A DNA stretch of 7,737 bases, taken from Anaerolineaceae bacterium. Lineage in GTDB: Bacteria > Chloroflexota > Anaerolineae > JAAYZQ01. The DNA is taken from positions 1-7,737 of the forward strand of contig JAAYZQ010000487.1 in the NCBI GenBank assembly GCA_012514775.1. Reading direction: 5' to 3'. Below, one piece after another: positions 1 through 5,558 of the stretch. Positions within the stretch are counted from its first letter, which is position 1, and each line of letters opens with the position of its first letter. Under the pieces are notes generated by a model, which saw nothing but the letters and a program-made list of their open reading frames with translations, made no database searches and was not told the DNA's origin. Both the position numbers and the translations under genes were made by a program.

Positions 1-247
1 GCGATGAATCGCCGGCTACGAACCTGCCCGTTCGTAGTACGCGCTTCAGCGCGGCTCATAGGCGATGAATCGCCGACTACGAACTGCCCGTTGGTAGTAC
101 GCGCTTCAGCGCGGCTCTGTGGCGATGAATCGCCCACTACGAACCTGCCCGTTGGTAGTACGCGCTTCAGCGCGGCTCTTGGGCGATGAATCGCCCACTA
201 CGAACCTGCCCATTCTGTGGCGATGAATCGCCGACTACGAACCTGCC
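1..247. repeat. Tandem array of a ~60-bp palindromic repeat
   Basis: The core GGCGATGAATCGCC begins at about 0 (first base outside the window), 61, 121, 182 and 219, giving periods of 61, 60, 61 and 37. Each full unit contains three inverted repeats. These are GGCGA-TGAA-TCGCC, then CTACGAAC-CTGCCC-GTTCGTAG (perfect at 16-37, one mismatch in later units), then CGCGC-TTCA-GCGCG (40-53, 100-113, 161-174). GTTCGTAGT at 30-38 can also pair with ACTACGAAC at 76-84, enclosing the other two hairpins in a three-way-junction shape. The fourth unit lacks about 28 bases containing the GTAGT arm and the CGCGC hairpin. The fifth stops after ACTACGAACCTGCC, where kinase coding sequence begins. The array is cut by the window edge. 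It resembles REP/MITE-like intergenic palindromic elements; there is no open reading frame of note and no unique spacers. Confidence 0.9.
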
Positions 248-1629
248 GAGAGGGGGAGCACGAAAAAGACGGTGGTGCCCTTGCCCGGCACGCCCTCGCT
301 CTCGGCCCAGATGCGGCCGCCGTGGAGTTGCACCAGGCTGCGGGCAATGGCCAGGCCCAGCCCGCTGCCCGCCGCTTCCTCGTGGCTGCGGGCCCTGTCG
401 GCGCGCCAGAAACGGTCAAAGATGCGCGGCAGGTCGTCCGGCGGCACGCCCTCGCCCGAGTCGGCGACCCAGATCTGGACGCCCTCTGGTCCTTCTCCAT
501 CTCCGACGGGGGCGGCGCCCAACGTCACCCGGCCGCCGGACGGCGTGTGCCGCAGGGCGTTGGTCATCAGGTTGCCCAGCACCTGTCCCAGGCGCTGGGG
601 GTCGGCGTGGAGGGGCTGCAGCGCCTGCTCTGGCGCCTCCACCCGCAAGGTGACGCCTGCCTCCGCCGCCTGGGGGGCAAAGGCATCGCGCACGTCGGCC
701 AGGAGCTGGTGCACCTCCAGCTCCTGGAGGTCGAGGGGCAACTGGCCGGCGTCGGCCAGGGTCAGCAGGCGCAGGTCGTCCACCAGGCGGCTCAGCTTCT
801 GGGCCTCGTCCAGCATGAGGTCGATCTGCTCGGGGGTAGCCAGGTAAACGCCGTCCCGGAGGCCTTCCAGGTTGCCCTGGAGGACGGTCAAGGGCGTGCG
901 CAGCTCGTGGGCTACGTCGGCCAGCAGCTCGCGGCGCTGCCGGTCGGCGGCCTCCAGGGCCTGGGCCATCTGGTTGAACGACAGGGCCAGGTGGCGAAAT
1001 TCAGGGCTGCCCTGCACCGGCACCCGGGCTGAAAGGTCGCCCTCGGCCAGGGCGCCGGCGGCTTTCATGGTCTCGCTCAGCGGGTTGGTAAAGCGGCGGC
1101 TGGCCAGGTGACCCACCCGTCGCAGGGCCAGGAGCAGCAGCAGGACCGCGCCGCCCAGGTAGGCCATAAAACGCAGCGGGTGCAGGTCCTCGAGCACGCT
1201 GCCGAAACTCGGCCGGGCGCCGGTGAACAGGAGGAACACGGCGGCCCCCAGCATGAACAGGATGGCGCAGGCGAGGGCGATGAACACGCCAAAGACGATG
1301 GCAAACCGGATAAAGAGATAACCGCCGCTGGGCTGCCGCTCTCCCCAATATTTCCTGGAGCGCGGCCAGGATGGGACGGGCCAGGCCGGGTCGTGCTCCT
1401 CGCCCCACCAGGCCGGAGGAACCGGCCACTTCTTGTCGTGCCACTGCCGGTACCCCGGGTCGTCGCGGACGAAATCTTGCCACCGCGGAGCCGGCTTCTT
1501 GCAGCGCCCGTGCGGATGCCGGCCCGTTCGCGCCTTTGCCGGCTGTTCCCGGTGGCCGGTGCTGCCGGCGCCACGGCTTCGCGGATCCGGCCCCGACGGC
1601 TCCTCCCTGCCGGTACCCTTGTTCACCAT
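235..1629 (-). CDS. HAMP-domain sensor histidine kinase with Trp/Pro-rich N-terminal tail
   Basis: This is a 464-aa membrane sensor kinase that should autophosphorylate on His and pass the phosphate to the regulator encoded just upstream. Residues 1-100 form a basic, Trp/Pro-rich cytoplasmic tail. TM1 spans about 105-136, the external loop only about 137-153, and TM2 about 154-170, followed by HAMP (about 171-225). The HisKA H-box is DVAHELRTPLT with His241. The HATPase has an N-box (NLMTNALRH, about 353-361), a G1 box (DSGEGV, 390-395), an F box (IFDRFW, 403-408) and a G2 box (GSGLGLA, 421-427), so it looks complete and active. The ATG has an AAAGGA ribosome site just upstream and lies 24 bases after the regulator stop. 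The tiny loop recalls intramembrane-sensing kinases, so the stimulus may come through partner membrane proteins. The last three residues and the TAG stop lie inside a palindromic repeat. The ligand is unknown. Confidence 0.95.
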   Translation of the reverse strand: MVNKGTGREEPSGPDPRSRGAGSTGHREQPAKARTGRHPHGRCKKPAPRWQDFVRDDPGYRQWHDKKWPVPPAWWGEEHDPAWPVPSWPRSRKYWGERQPSGGYLFIRFAIVFGVFIALACAILFMLGAAVFLLFTGARPSFGSVLEDLHPLRFMAYLGGAVLLLLLALRRVGHLASRRFTNPLSETMKAAGALAEGDLSARVPVQGSPEFRHLALSFNQMAQALEAADRQRRELLADVAHELRTPLTVLQGNLEGLRDGVYLATPEQIDLMLDEAQKLSRLVDDLRLLTLADAGQLPLDLQELEVHQLLADVRDAFAPQAAEAGVTLRVEAPEQALQPLHADPQRLGQVLGNLMTNALRHTPSGGRVTLGAAPVGDGEGPEGVQIWVADSGEGVPPDDLPRIFDRFWRADRARSHEEAAGSGLGLAIARSLVQLHGGRIWAESEGVPGKGTTVFFVLPLSAGS

Positions 1630-1653
1630 CGATCCTTTGCCTTCCCTCCCCGA

Positions 1654-2337
1654 TTACCGCTCGCCAAAGCGGTAGCCCACGCCGTACACCGTCTGGATGT
1701 AGCGCGGGCGGCGGGGATCGGGCTCGATCTTGCGGCGGATGTTCTTGATGTGCGAGTCGATGCTCCGGTCATAGCTCTCGAAGGCCACGCCGTGGACCGC
1801 CTCCAGGAGCTGCTCGCGGGTCCAGATGCGGCCCGGGTGGCGGGCCAGCGCCGCCAGCAGCTCGAACTCGGTGGGCGTCAGGTCCACCGCCTGCTCGGCG
1901 ACGGTCGTGGCCAGCGTGGCGGTATCCAGCTCCACGTCGCCGGCGCGAATAACCGTCGCCTGGCCCATTTCGCCCCGGGCGCGGCGCAGGTTGGCGCGCA
2001 CCCGGGCCACGAGCTCGCCAGGGCTGAAGGGCTTGGTAACATAGTCGTCGGCGCCCAGCTCCAGGCCCACGATGCGGTCGGCCTCTTCGACGCGGGCGGT
2101 GAGCATGATGATCGGCACGCCGCTCTCCCGGCGCAGGCGCCGGCAGACGTCCAGCCCGTCGACGCCCGGCAGCATCAGGTCCAGGACGATGAGGTCTGGC
2201 CTTTCCCGTCGGGCCATGGCCAGGGCGGTTTCGCCGTCGCCCGCCGTGAGAACGCCAAAGCCGGCGCGCTCCAGGTAGTCGCGCACCAGCTTCACGATAC
2301 GGGCCTCGTCGTCCACCACCAGGATGGTCTGGGCCAC
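1654..2337 (-). CDS. OmpR/PhoB-family DNA-binding response regulator
   Basis: This 227-aa two-domain transcription factor is the cognate partner of the downstream kinase. The receiver domain (about 3-118) has the acidic pair Asp9/Asp10, phosphoacceptor Asp53 in the LIVLDLMLPG strand, Thr80 (IIMLTA) and Lys102 (VTKPF), so all phosphorylation residues are present. The C-terminal winged helix (about 128-226) shows the LTPTEFELL start, a recognition-helix region around SYDRSIDSHIKNIRRK, and the closing YIQTVYGVGYRF hairpin. I chose the GTG at 2337 as the start. It lies one base after the TGA of the preceding gene, with GAGGGGAGAG a few bases upstream, and it puts the first receiver strand (QTILVVDDE) at the N-terminus as usual. 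An in-frame ATG at 2400 would add 21 unrelated residues inside the neighbouring gene. The target genes are unknown; autoregulation of the 3466-235 operon is plausible. Confidence 0.95.
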   Translation of the reverse strand: MAQTILVVDDEARIVKLVRDYLERAGFGVLTAGDGETALAMARRERPDLIVLDLMLPGVDGLDVCRRLRRESGVPIIMLTARVEEADRIVGLELGADDYVTKPFSPGELVARVRANLRRARGEMGQATVIRAGDVELDTATLATTVAEQAVDLTPTEFELLAALARHPGRIWTREQLLEAVHGVAFESYDRSIDSHIKNIRRKIEPDPRRPRYIQTVYGVGYRFGER

Positions 2338-2338
2338 G

Positions 2339-2563
2339 TCAGCTCTCCCCTCGCCGCGGCGGGGCGTCGGCCACGGCGCGCACATAGATTGCCGTATCAC
2401 CGTCGTTCACGTCCCGGCGCCACCCCGGCTGGCCGTCAACCCGCTGCAGCAGCTCCGCGTCGCTCCTCACGTCGAGGATCAGGTAGTGGACGTCGTGTGC
2501 CGCCAGGCTCTGCAGCCAGTCGGTGGCGCTGCCCTTGCTCTGGAGGTCGAGATCGTCTGCCAT
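2339..2563 (-). CDS. Small hypothetical protein (74 aa)
   Basis: I do not recognise this protein. It is 74 aa, acidic at the N-terminus, with no signal peptide or membrane segment. The ATG at 2563 has an AAAGGA ribosome site about five bases upstream. Its TGA lies one base from the GTG of the response regulator, and the regulator's own SD lies inside its last codons, so the two are probably translationally coupled. The middle (HYLILDVRSDAELLQRV, then PGWRR and DTAIYVRA) predicts a compact alpha/beta fold. It loosely recalls the C-terminal soluble segment of some bacterial GT-C-type membrane glycosyltransferases ('vryvvld...PGWr...dg.a.lyvr'). That resemblance is pattern memory and not evidence of function. 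The same frame stays open upstream to 3013, but that part is a shadow of the neighbouring membrane-protein gene. Confidence 0.72.
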   Translation of the reverse strand: MADDLDLQSKGSATDWLQSLAAHDVHYLILDVRSDAELLQRVDGQPGWRRDVNDGDTAIYVRAVADAPPRRGES

Positions 2564-2576
2564 CTTGTCCTTTGGC

Positions 2577-2606
2577 GCTCCCGGCGGGGAGTATCCCGCC
2601 GGGAGC
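2577..2606. promoter_or_regulatory. Strong hairpin just upstream of the small ORF's ribosome site
   Basis: GCTCCCGGCGGG at 2577-2588 pairs perfectly with CCCGCCGGGAGC at 2595-2606 around a six-base loop. It lies in the 52-base gap between the 175-aa membrane-protein gene and the 74-aa gene. Its minus-strand 3' foot sits about three bases before AAAGGA, the SD of the 74-aa gene. No T-tract follows, so it is not a normal intrinsic terminator. It could be an mRNA-stability or processing element, or could modulate translation of the downstream genes relative to the upstream ones. Confidence 0.6.
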
Positions 2607-2615
2607 AGCCCTCCT

Positions 2616-3143
2616 CTATTCCTGCGGGCCGCTGTAGCCGGCCTTGGCCTCGCCAGCGTCCGGCGCGTCAGGCGCTTCGCCCTCGTCTGCGGGACGCTCC
2701 GGTGCGGGTCCCCACCAGGGCGGTGGTCCCCAGAACGGGCGCCCGTGCCGGCGCCAATGGGTGTGGTGCTGGGGGCCACCGGGCTGGCCTTCCGGTCCCT
2801 TTCCGGCGGGTACCGGAGCGCAGTAGTGCGGCCACCAGTGGTACGGTCCCCAGAAGAATCTCCGGGCCAGGCCAAAGAGCAGGAGCAGCAGCAGGCCCAG
2901 GAAGGCCACCTTGAAGAGCGCCTTGACCCCGGAGAACAGGACACCCAACGGGCAAAAGTCGCAGGTGGCCGGCGTCTGAACCGCCCCCTCCCCGGCCGCC
3001 GGTGGTTGCACATACCCCGGTGCTACGCGCGCGGGCGCGAACAAGACAAATATTGTCGCCCCGGCCAGCAGCAGGCACAGGAAGAGCAGCGACAGACACC
3101 CCAGGCCGACCCACAATCCCTTGCCTCGAACTCGTTCGTCCAT
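2616..3143 (-). CDS. Two-helix membrane protein with CxxC motif and Trp/Pro/His-rich tail (175 aa)
   Basis: I do not recognise the family. The 175-aa protein has TM1 at about 11-35, a ~30-residue Pro/Ala-rich linker, then Cys61-x-x-Cys64 (ATCDFCPLG), and TM2 at about 66-93. The tail is very rich in Trp, Pro, His and Gly (FFWGPYHWWPHYC around 96-108, HHTHWRRHGRPFWGPPPWWG around 126-145), and the C-terminus is acidic (ADEGEAPDAPDAGEA). By the positive-inside rule both ends should be cytoplasmic and the CxxC external or at the membrane face. The CxxC and His-rich tail could bind metal or respond to redox, but nothing shows this directly. The ATG at 3143 has an excellent SD (AAGGAGG) about six bases upstream; an in-frame upstream start would place the SD inside the gene. 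The operon position suggests an accessory sensor or target of the kinase/regulator pair. Confidence 0.85.
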   Translation of the reverse strand: MDERVRGKGLWVGLGCLSLLFLCLLLAGATIFVLFAPARVAPGYVQPPAAGEGAVQTPATCDFCPLGVLFSGVKALFKVAFLGLLLLLLFGLARRFFWGPYHWWPHYCAPVPAGKGPEGQPGGPQHHTHWRRHGRPFWGPPPWWGPAPERPADEGEAPDAPDAGEAKAGYSGPQE

Positions 3144-3241
3144 TTGTTCCTCCTTCTTGTTTGGTACCCGCAGGATACCGGGCAACTATGGAGGAAATAT
3201 GGACGGCTCTGGCAGGGATTGTGGAGATTCCGGGGGGTCGG
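3144..3241 (-). other. 98-bp intergenic gap inside the two-component operon
   Basis: This gap between the two membrane-protein genes holds the SD of the 175-aa gene (AAGGAGG) and no open reading frame. I found no convincing -35/-10 pair; CATAGT near 3190 is the closest -10-like hexamer and lacks a partner. No T-tailed hairpin is present. The genes on both sides are therefore most simply read as co-transcribed. Confidence 0.45.
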
Positions 3242-3466
3242 CTACTCCTCCCCGTCGGCCATGGCATTGGCGGCAGCGGAAGCGATGGCCCAACTGACTA
3301 CCCCCCAGGAGCCACCCCCCAGGAGAATGCCGAGCAACAGCGAGCGAGCGGTCAGGGGGGCCAGGTTGCCGGCGACCAGGCCGGCAACGGTCAACAGGGC
3401 TCCGATAAGCCCGACGACCAGGCCGATCCTGCCCGGCGCCCCCAACCGTTCCCAGAAAGCTTTCAT
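3242..3466 (-). CDS. Small two-helix membrane protein (74 aa)
   Basis: I do not recognise the family. The 74-aa protein has a short basic N-terminus (MKAFWERLGAPGR), TM1 at about 14-34 (IGLVVGLIGALLTVAGLVAG), a short loop with TAR, TM2 at about 43-66 (SLLLGILLGGGSWGVVSWAIASA), and an acidic end (MADGEE). It is probably an integral inner-membrane hairpin with both ends inside. The ATG at 3466 is favoured because GGAGGT lies eight bases upstream. The longer in-frame TTG start at 3475 falls inside that SD and is unlikely. It is the first gene after the promoter at 3497-3525, so it leads the operon that ends with the sensor kinase. A role as a small accessory or regulatory membrane protein is inferred only from position. 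Confidence 0.8.
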   Translation of the reverse strand: MKAFWERLGAPGRIGLVVGLIGALLTVAGLVAGNLAPLTARSLLLGILLGGGSWGVVSWAIASAAANAMADGEE

Positions 3467-3496
3467 TGGCTGCAACCTCCTGTTCCCATTGATGCC

Positions 3497-3525
3497 ATTA
3501 TACTCCGGGGCCCGGGAGATGCCAA
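3497..3525 (-). promoter_or_regulatory. Sigma-70 promoter for the two-component operon, palindromic spacer
   Basis: On the minus strand, TTGGCA (plus coordinates 3520-3525, five of six matches to the -35 consensus) is followed by 17 bases and then TATAAT (3497-3502, perfect -10). Transcription should start near 3490, about 24 bases before the ATG of the first gene. Positions 3504-3519 in the spacer, CTCCCGGGCCCCGGAG on the minus strand, form a 16-bp palindrome broken by only one symmetric base pair. It is a candidate operator. Confidence 0.8.
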
Positions 3526-3576
3526 ATCGATGGAGAGGTTGTCACCGGTGCCGCCGGCCGTTGGGCGGGGCCGGGC

Positions 3577-3617
3577 AAAGAAAAACCAGCAAGCCCTGTG
3601 GCAGGACTTGCTGGTTT
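3577..3617 (-). terminator. Rho-independent terminator ending the polysaccharide operon
   Basis: On the minus strand AAACCAGCAAG (3617-3607) pairs perfectly with CTTGCTGGTTT (3593-3583). The pairing extends inward through a T-G wobble and CCTG/CAGG around a three-base loop, giving roughly a 16-bp stem. A T-rich run (TTTTTCTTT) follows at once. It lies about 68 bases after the epimerase stop and upstream of the next promoter, so it separates the two operons. Confidence 0.93.
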
Positions 3618-3630
3618 GAATGGGGGGGAA

Positions 3631-3672
3631 TGCCGGGCCCGGGGCTGTTGGCGGCGTGCGCCGGGCCCGGCG
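3631..3672. repeat. Paired GC palindromes in the 3' untranslated region
   Basis: GCCGGGCCCGG occurs at 3632-3642 and again at 3660-3670. The second copy sits in a perfect 14-bp palindrome, CGCCGGGCCCGGCG (3659-3672). The copies are 28 bp apart, between the epimerase stop and the terminator. They could form extra RNA structure before the terminator or be paired protein-binding sites. GC-rich background makes short palindromes common, so confidence in a function is low. Confidence 0.4.
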
Positions 3673-3684
3673 TGGTTCGCTCTG

Positions 3685-4686
3685 TTACCAGGTAATCATT
3701 TTCTCCTGCGACCACCAGCTTTCCAGGTCGGGCTTGTGCTGTAGCACCCACTCGATGTAGCGCTCCACACCCTCCTCGATGCTGACATTCGCGGCAAAGC
3801 CGAGCACCTTCTTTGCTTTGCGGACGTCCGCCTGCATCTTGTCAATGTCCGCGGGTCGCCCTTCCTGGACATAGATGGGATCGAGGTCCAGGCGGTTCAG
3901 CTTTTGCAGGACCAGCTCGCAGATCGTCGCAACGCTCACGTCCTGGCCGCGGGCGAGGTTCACGCAATCACCTACGAGTTCGTCACACTCCCCGGCCATG
4001 AGGATGCCGCGGACGATGTCGTCGACGTAGGTGAAATCGCGAGTCTGCTGGCCGGTGCCAAAGATCAACGAGCGCTGTCCCGCGAGGGTGCGCATCACGA
4101 ACCTGGGGATGACTTCGGCCCTTCGTCCCTCGGTATGCTCCCGTGGACCATAGGTGTTGAACAGCCGCGTGATGACGATGGGCAGGCCATAGGTCCTCCA
4201 ATAGCTCTTGGCATACAGTTCGCCGGCGGCCTTGGCCGCTCCGTACACGTTTGTCGGCAAGAAGGGGTGGTCTTCGTTGATGGGAAAGTAGAGCCCGGTG
4301 CCGTACACCTCTGCCGTCGAAACGTAGACGAACCGCTCAATGCCGTTTTGCAGTGCCGCCTGACAGGTTCGCAATGAGCCCGTGTCATTGACCTCGTGCG
4401 ATCGGCCTGGATTGTGAAGTGAGTTGCGCAGACAGAACACCGCCAGATGAAAGACAACGTCGACTCCGTGCACAAGTTCCGTCATTCGCTCAGAATCACA
4501 GATATCCACCCTCTCGACGCGAACCTGCCGTCTGCCTCGATGGTGGGCGATGTTCTCCTCCTTGCCAAAGGAGAAGTCGTCCACAATGATAACCTCGTTG
4601 TCCGCTTCTACCAGCCGGTCCACAAGATGGCTCCCAATGAACCCGGCCCCACCTGTGACCAGGACTCTTTTTCCTGCTATCTGCAT
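3685..4686 (-). CDS. NAD-dependent sugar-nucleotide epimerase/dehydratase (extended SDR)
   Basis: This 333-aa cytoplasmic enzyme of the GalE-like extended short-chain dehydrogenase family should convert a nucleotide-linked sugar for polysaccharide assembly. Residues 7-18 (RVLVTGGAGFIG) form the first Rossmann strand and GxxGxxG NAD loop. Asp36/Asp37 (IIVDDFS) end the second strand and favour NAD. The active site shows Thr124 (YVSTAEVYG) and Tyr148-x-x-x-Lys152 (YGAAK). RLFNTYGPR (174-182) and RDFTYVDD (216-223) are the usual substrate-domain motifs. The HLAVFCLRNSLHNP stretch (80-93) differs from the common HLAA pattern. The exact substrate (UDP-glucose, UDP-GlcNAc, UDP-glucuronate or other) cannot be told from this. 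The ATG at 4686 has AAAGGGAGGG about eight bases upstream. It is the last gene before the terminator. Confidence 0.93.
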   Translation of the reverse strand: MQIAGKRVLVTGGAGFIGSHLVDRLVEADNEVIIVDDFSFGKEENIAHHRGRRQVRVERVDICDSERMTELVHGVDVVFHLAVFCLRNSLHNPGRSHEVNDTGSLRTCQAALQNGIERFVYVSTAEVYGTGLYFPINEDHPFLPTNVYGAAKAAGELYAKSYWRTYGLPIVITRLFNTYGPREHTEGRRAEVIPRFVMRTLAGQRSLIFGTGQQTRDFTYVDDIVRGILMAGECDELVGDCVNLARGQDVSVATICELVLQKLNRLDLDPIYVQEGRPADIDKMQADVRKAKKVLGFAANVSIEEGVERYIEWVLQHKPDLESWWSQEKMITW

Positions 4687-4711
4687 TGAATATGCCCTCC
4701 CTTTTGAAGTA

Positions 4712-4741
4712 ATGAAACGAGCCTGCGATGGACGATGTCAA
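4712..4741 (-). promoter_or_regulatory. Possible internal promoter before the epimerase gene
   Basis: The 58-base gap before the epimerase contains a perfect minus-strand TTGACA (4736-4741). An 18-base spacer and a TTTCAT hexamer (4712-4717, four of six matches to TATAAT) follow. It could give extra transcription of the epimerase alone. The -10 is poor, and a chance match is quite possible. Confidence 0.3.
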
Positions 4742-4744
4742 TTG

Positions 4745-5518
4745 TCAACCTGCACCACGCGCCCGCAACACCGCCAGCGGAGTCAGGGCAAGTACCTTGA
4801 GATCGAGCCAGAAGGATTGCTGGTCGATGTACATCAAGTCCTGTTGGATCATCTCCTCATAGTCCGAGCAACAACGCCCGTTTGTCTGCCACAGCCCGGT
4901 CATGCCGGGCATCGCTCCCATGCGTTGGGCCTGGCGCCGGTCGTACATCTCGGCTTCGTATACAGTGGGGGGCCTGGGACCCACCAGGCCCATGTCGCCT
5001 TTTAGCACGTTCCATAGCTGGGGCAGCTCGTCCAGGCTTGCCTTGCGCAGGAATCTGCCCACGCGGGTGATGCGCGGATCGTGGGTCATCTTCTTGAGCT
5101 GCTCCTCCCCGGCCAGCAGCGCTGTTACGGTCGTCTCGTCGTTGGAGAGCAGGGCCTTGGTGAAATCGCGATGAAGACTGGGGTCTGCTCCATGGAACAT
5201 GCTGCGGAACTTGTAGAAGGTAAAGGTCCGCAGCTCCCAGGTAGCGCTGCGTCCCATGCCCCTGCGCCGCAATCCCACGCGAGGCTGCTTGAAGATAGCC
5301 GGCCCGGGTGAATCAAGCCTGATGAGAACGGCAATCAACGCCATCAAAGGCGACAGGACAACCAGCAAGGGGGCAGCCACGCAAAAGTCCAGGACCCGCT
5401 TGCTGGCAAAGTAGAGCCGCCGCCGCTCGTTCCTGCGCGCAACCTGCAGCAGATCCTCGTCAGTCGGCCAGGCCACGTTCAGGTTCGAATCCTGTCGGGC
5501 TTCTGGAAAGCGTTTCAT
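4745..5518 (-). CDS. Monotopic phosphoglycosyl transferase (bacterial sugar transferase)
   Basis: This 257-aa member of the bacterial sugar transferase family (PglC/WcaJ catalytic core) moves a sugar-1-phosphate from a nucleotide sugar to undecaprenyl phosphate, the first membrane step of glycan assembly. After a variable N-terminus, a hydrophobic segment (about 43-68) carries the Ser56-Pro57 break typical of the re-entrant membrane helix. Next come FKQPRVG (76-82), FTFYKFRSM (99-107), DPRITRVGRFLRK (147-159), the catalytic Asp163-Glu164 dyad (LDELPQLWNVLKGDM), GPRPP (180-184) and GMTGLWQTNGR (205-215). There is no N-terminal four-helix Wzx-like or CoA-binding-like region, so it is the short core type. 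The sugar is unknown. I chose the ATG at 5518 because AAAGGAGGTGA lies just upstream; a longer in-frame GTG at 5527 is inside that SD. Confidence 0.95.
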   Translation of the reverse strand: MKRFPEARQDSNLNVAWPTDEDLLQVARRNERRRLYFASKRVLDFCVAAPLLVVLSPLMALIAVLIRLDSPGPAIFKQPRVGLRRRGMGRSATWELRTFTFYKFRSMFHGADPSLHRDFTKALLSNDETTVTALLAGEEQLKKMTHDPRITRVGRFLRKASLDELPQLWNVLKGDMGLVGPRPPTVYEAEMYDRRQAQRMGAMPGMTGLWQTNGRCCSDYEEMIQQDLMYIDQQSFWLDLKVLALTPLAVLRARGAG

Positions 5519-5558
5519 GGAATTCACCTCCTTTCACGGCCATAATCACGTAGCGAAG

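Noticed and set aside
1..247. CRISPR array
   Set aside because: The repeats are nearly contiguous and the segments between core palindromes are themselves repeated, so there are no unique spacers and no nearby cas gene.
4..653. Short plus-strand frames running through the repeat array, with repeated RASARL/GDESPTTN peptides
   Set aside because: The peptide repetition only reflects the DNA repeat; no convincing ribosome site, and the frames run on into sequence antisense to the kinase.
2338..2400. N-terminal extension of the response regulator to the ATG at 2400
   Set aside because: It would overlap the preceding gene by 62 bases and add residues not typical of receiver domains; the GTG at 2337 has a good SD and normal family length.
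1108..2637. 509-aa open frame on the plus strand, plus other long plus-strand frames (217-1032, 2523-3695, 6351-7055)
   Set aside because: They lie antisense to genes with full sets of family motifs, show no recognisable domain, and are low-complexity Arg/Gln/Gly/Pro/Ala-rich; such frames arise from codon-position bias in GC-rich genes.
2339..3013. 224-aa minus-strand version of the 74-aa gene
   Set aside because: Its first 150 residues overlap the well-supported 175-aa membrane-protein gene in another frame, are Arg/Pro-rich, and the hairpin plus SD at 2564-2606 support the start at 2563.
5519..5558. Continuation or frameshift of the deacetylase-like gene past its TAG
   Set aside because: Only 40 bases separate the stop from the next start and they contain that gene's SD; there is no room for the rest of a second domain. 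A small GTAGC-TTC-GCTAC hairpin at the stop is too short to call.
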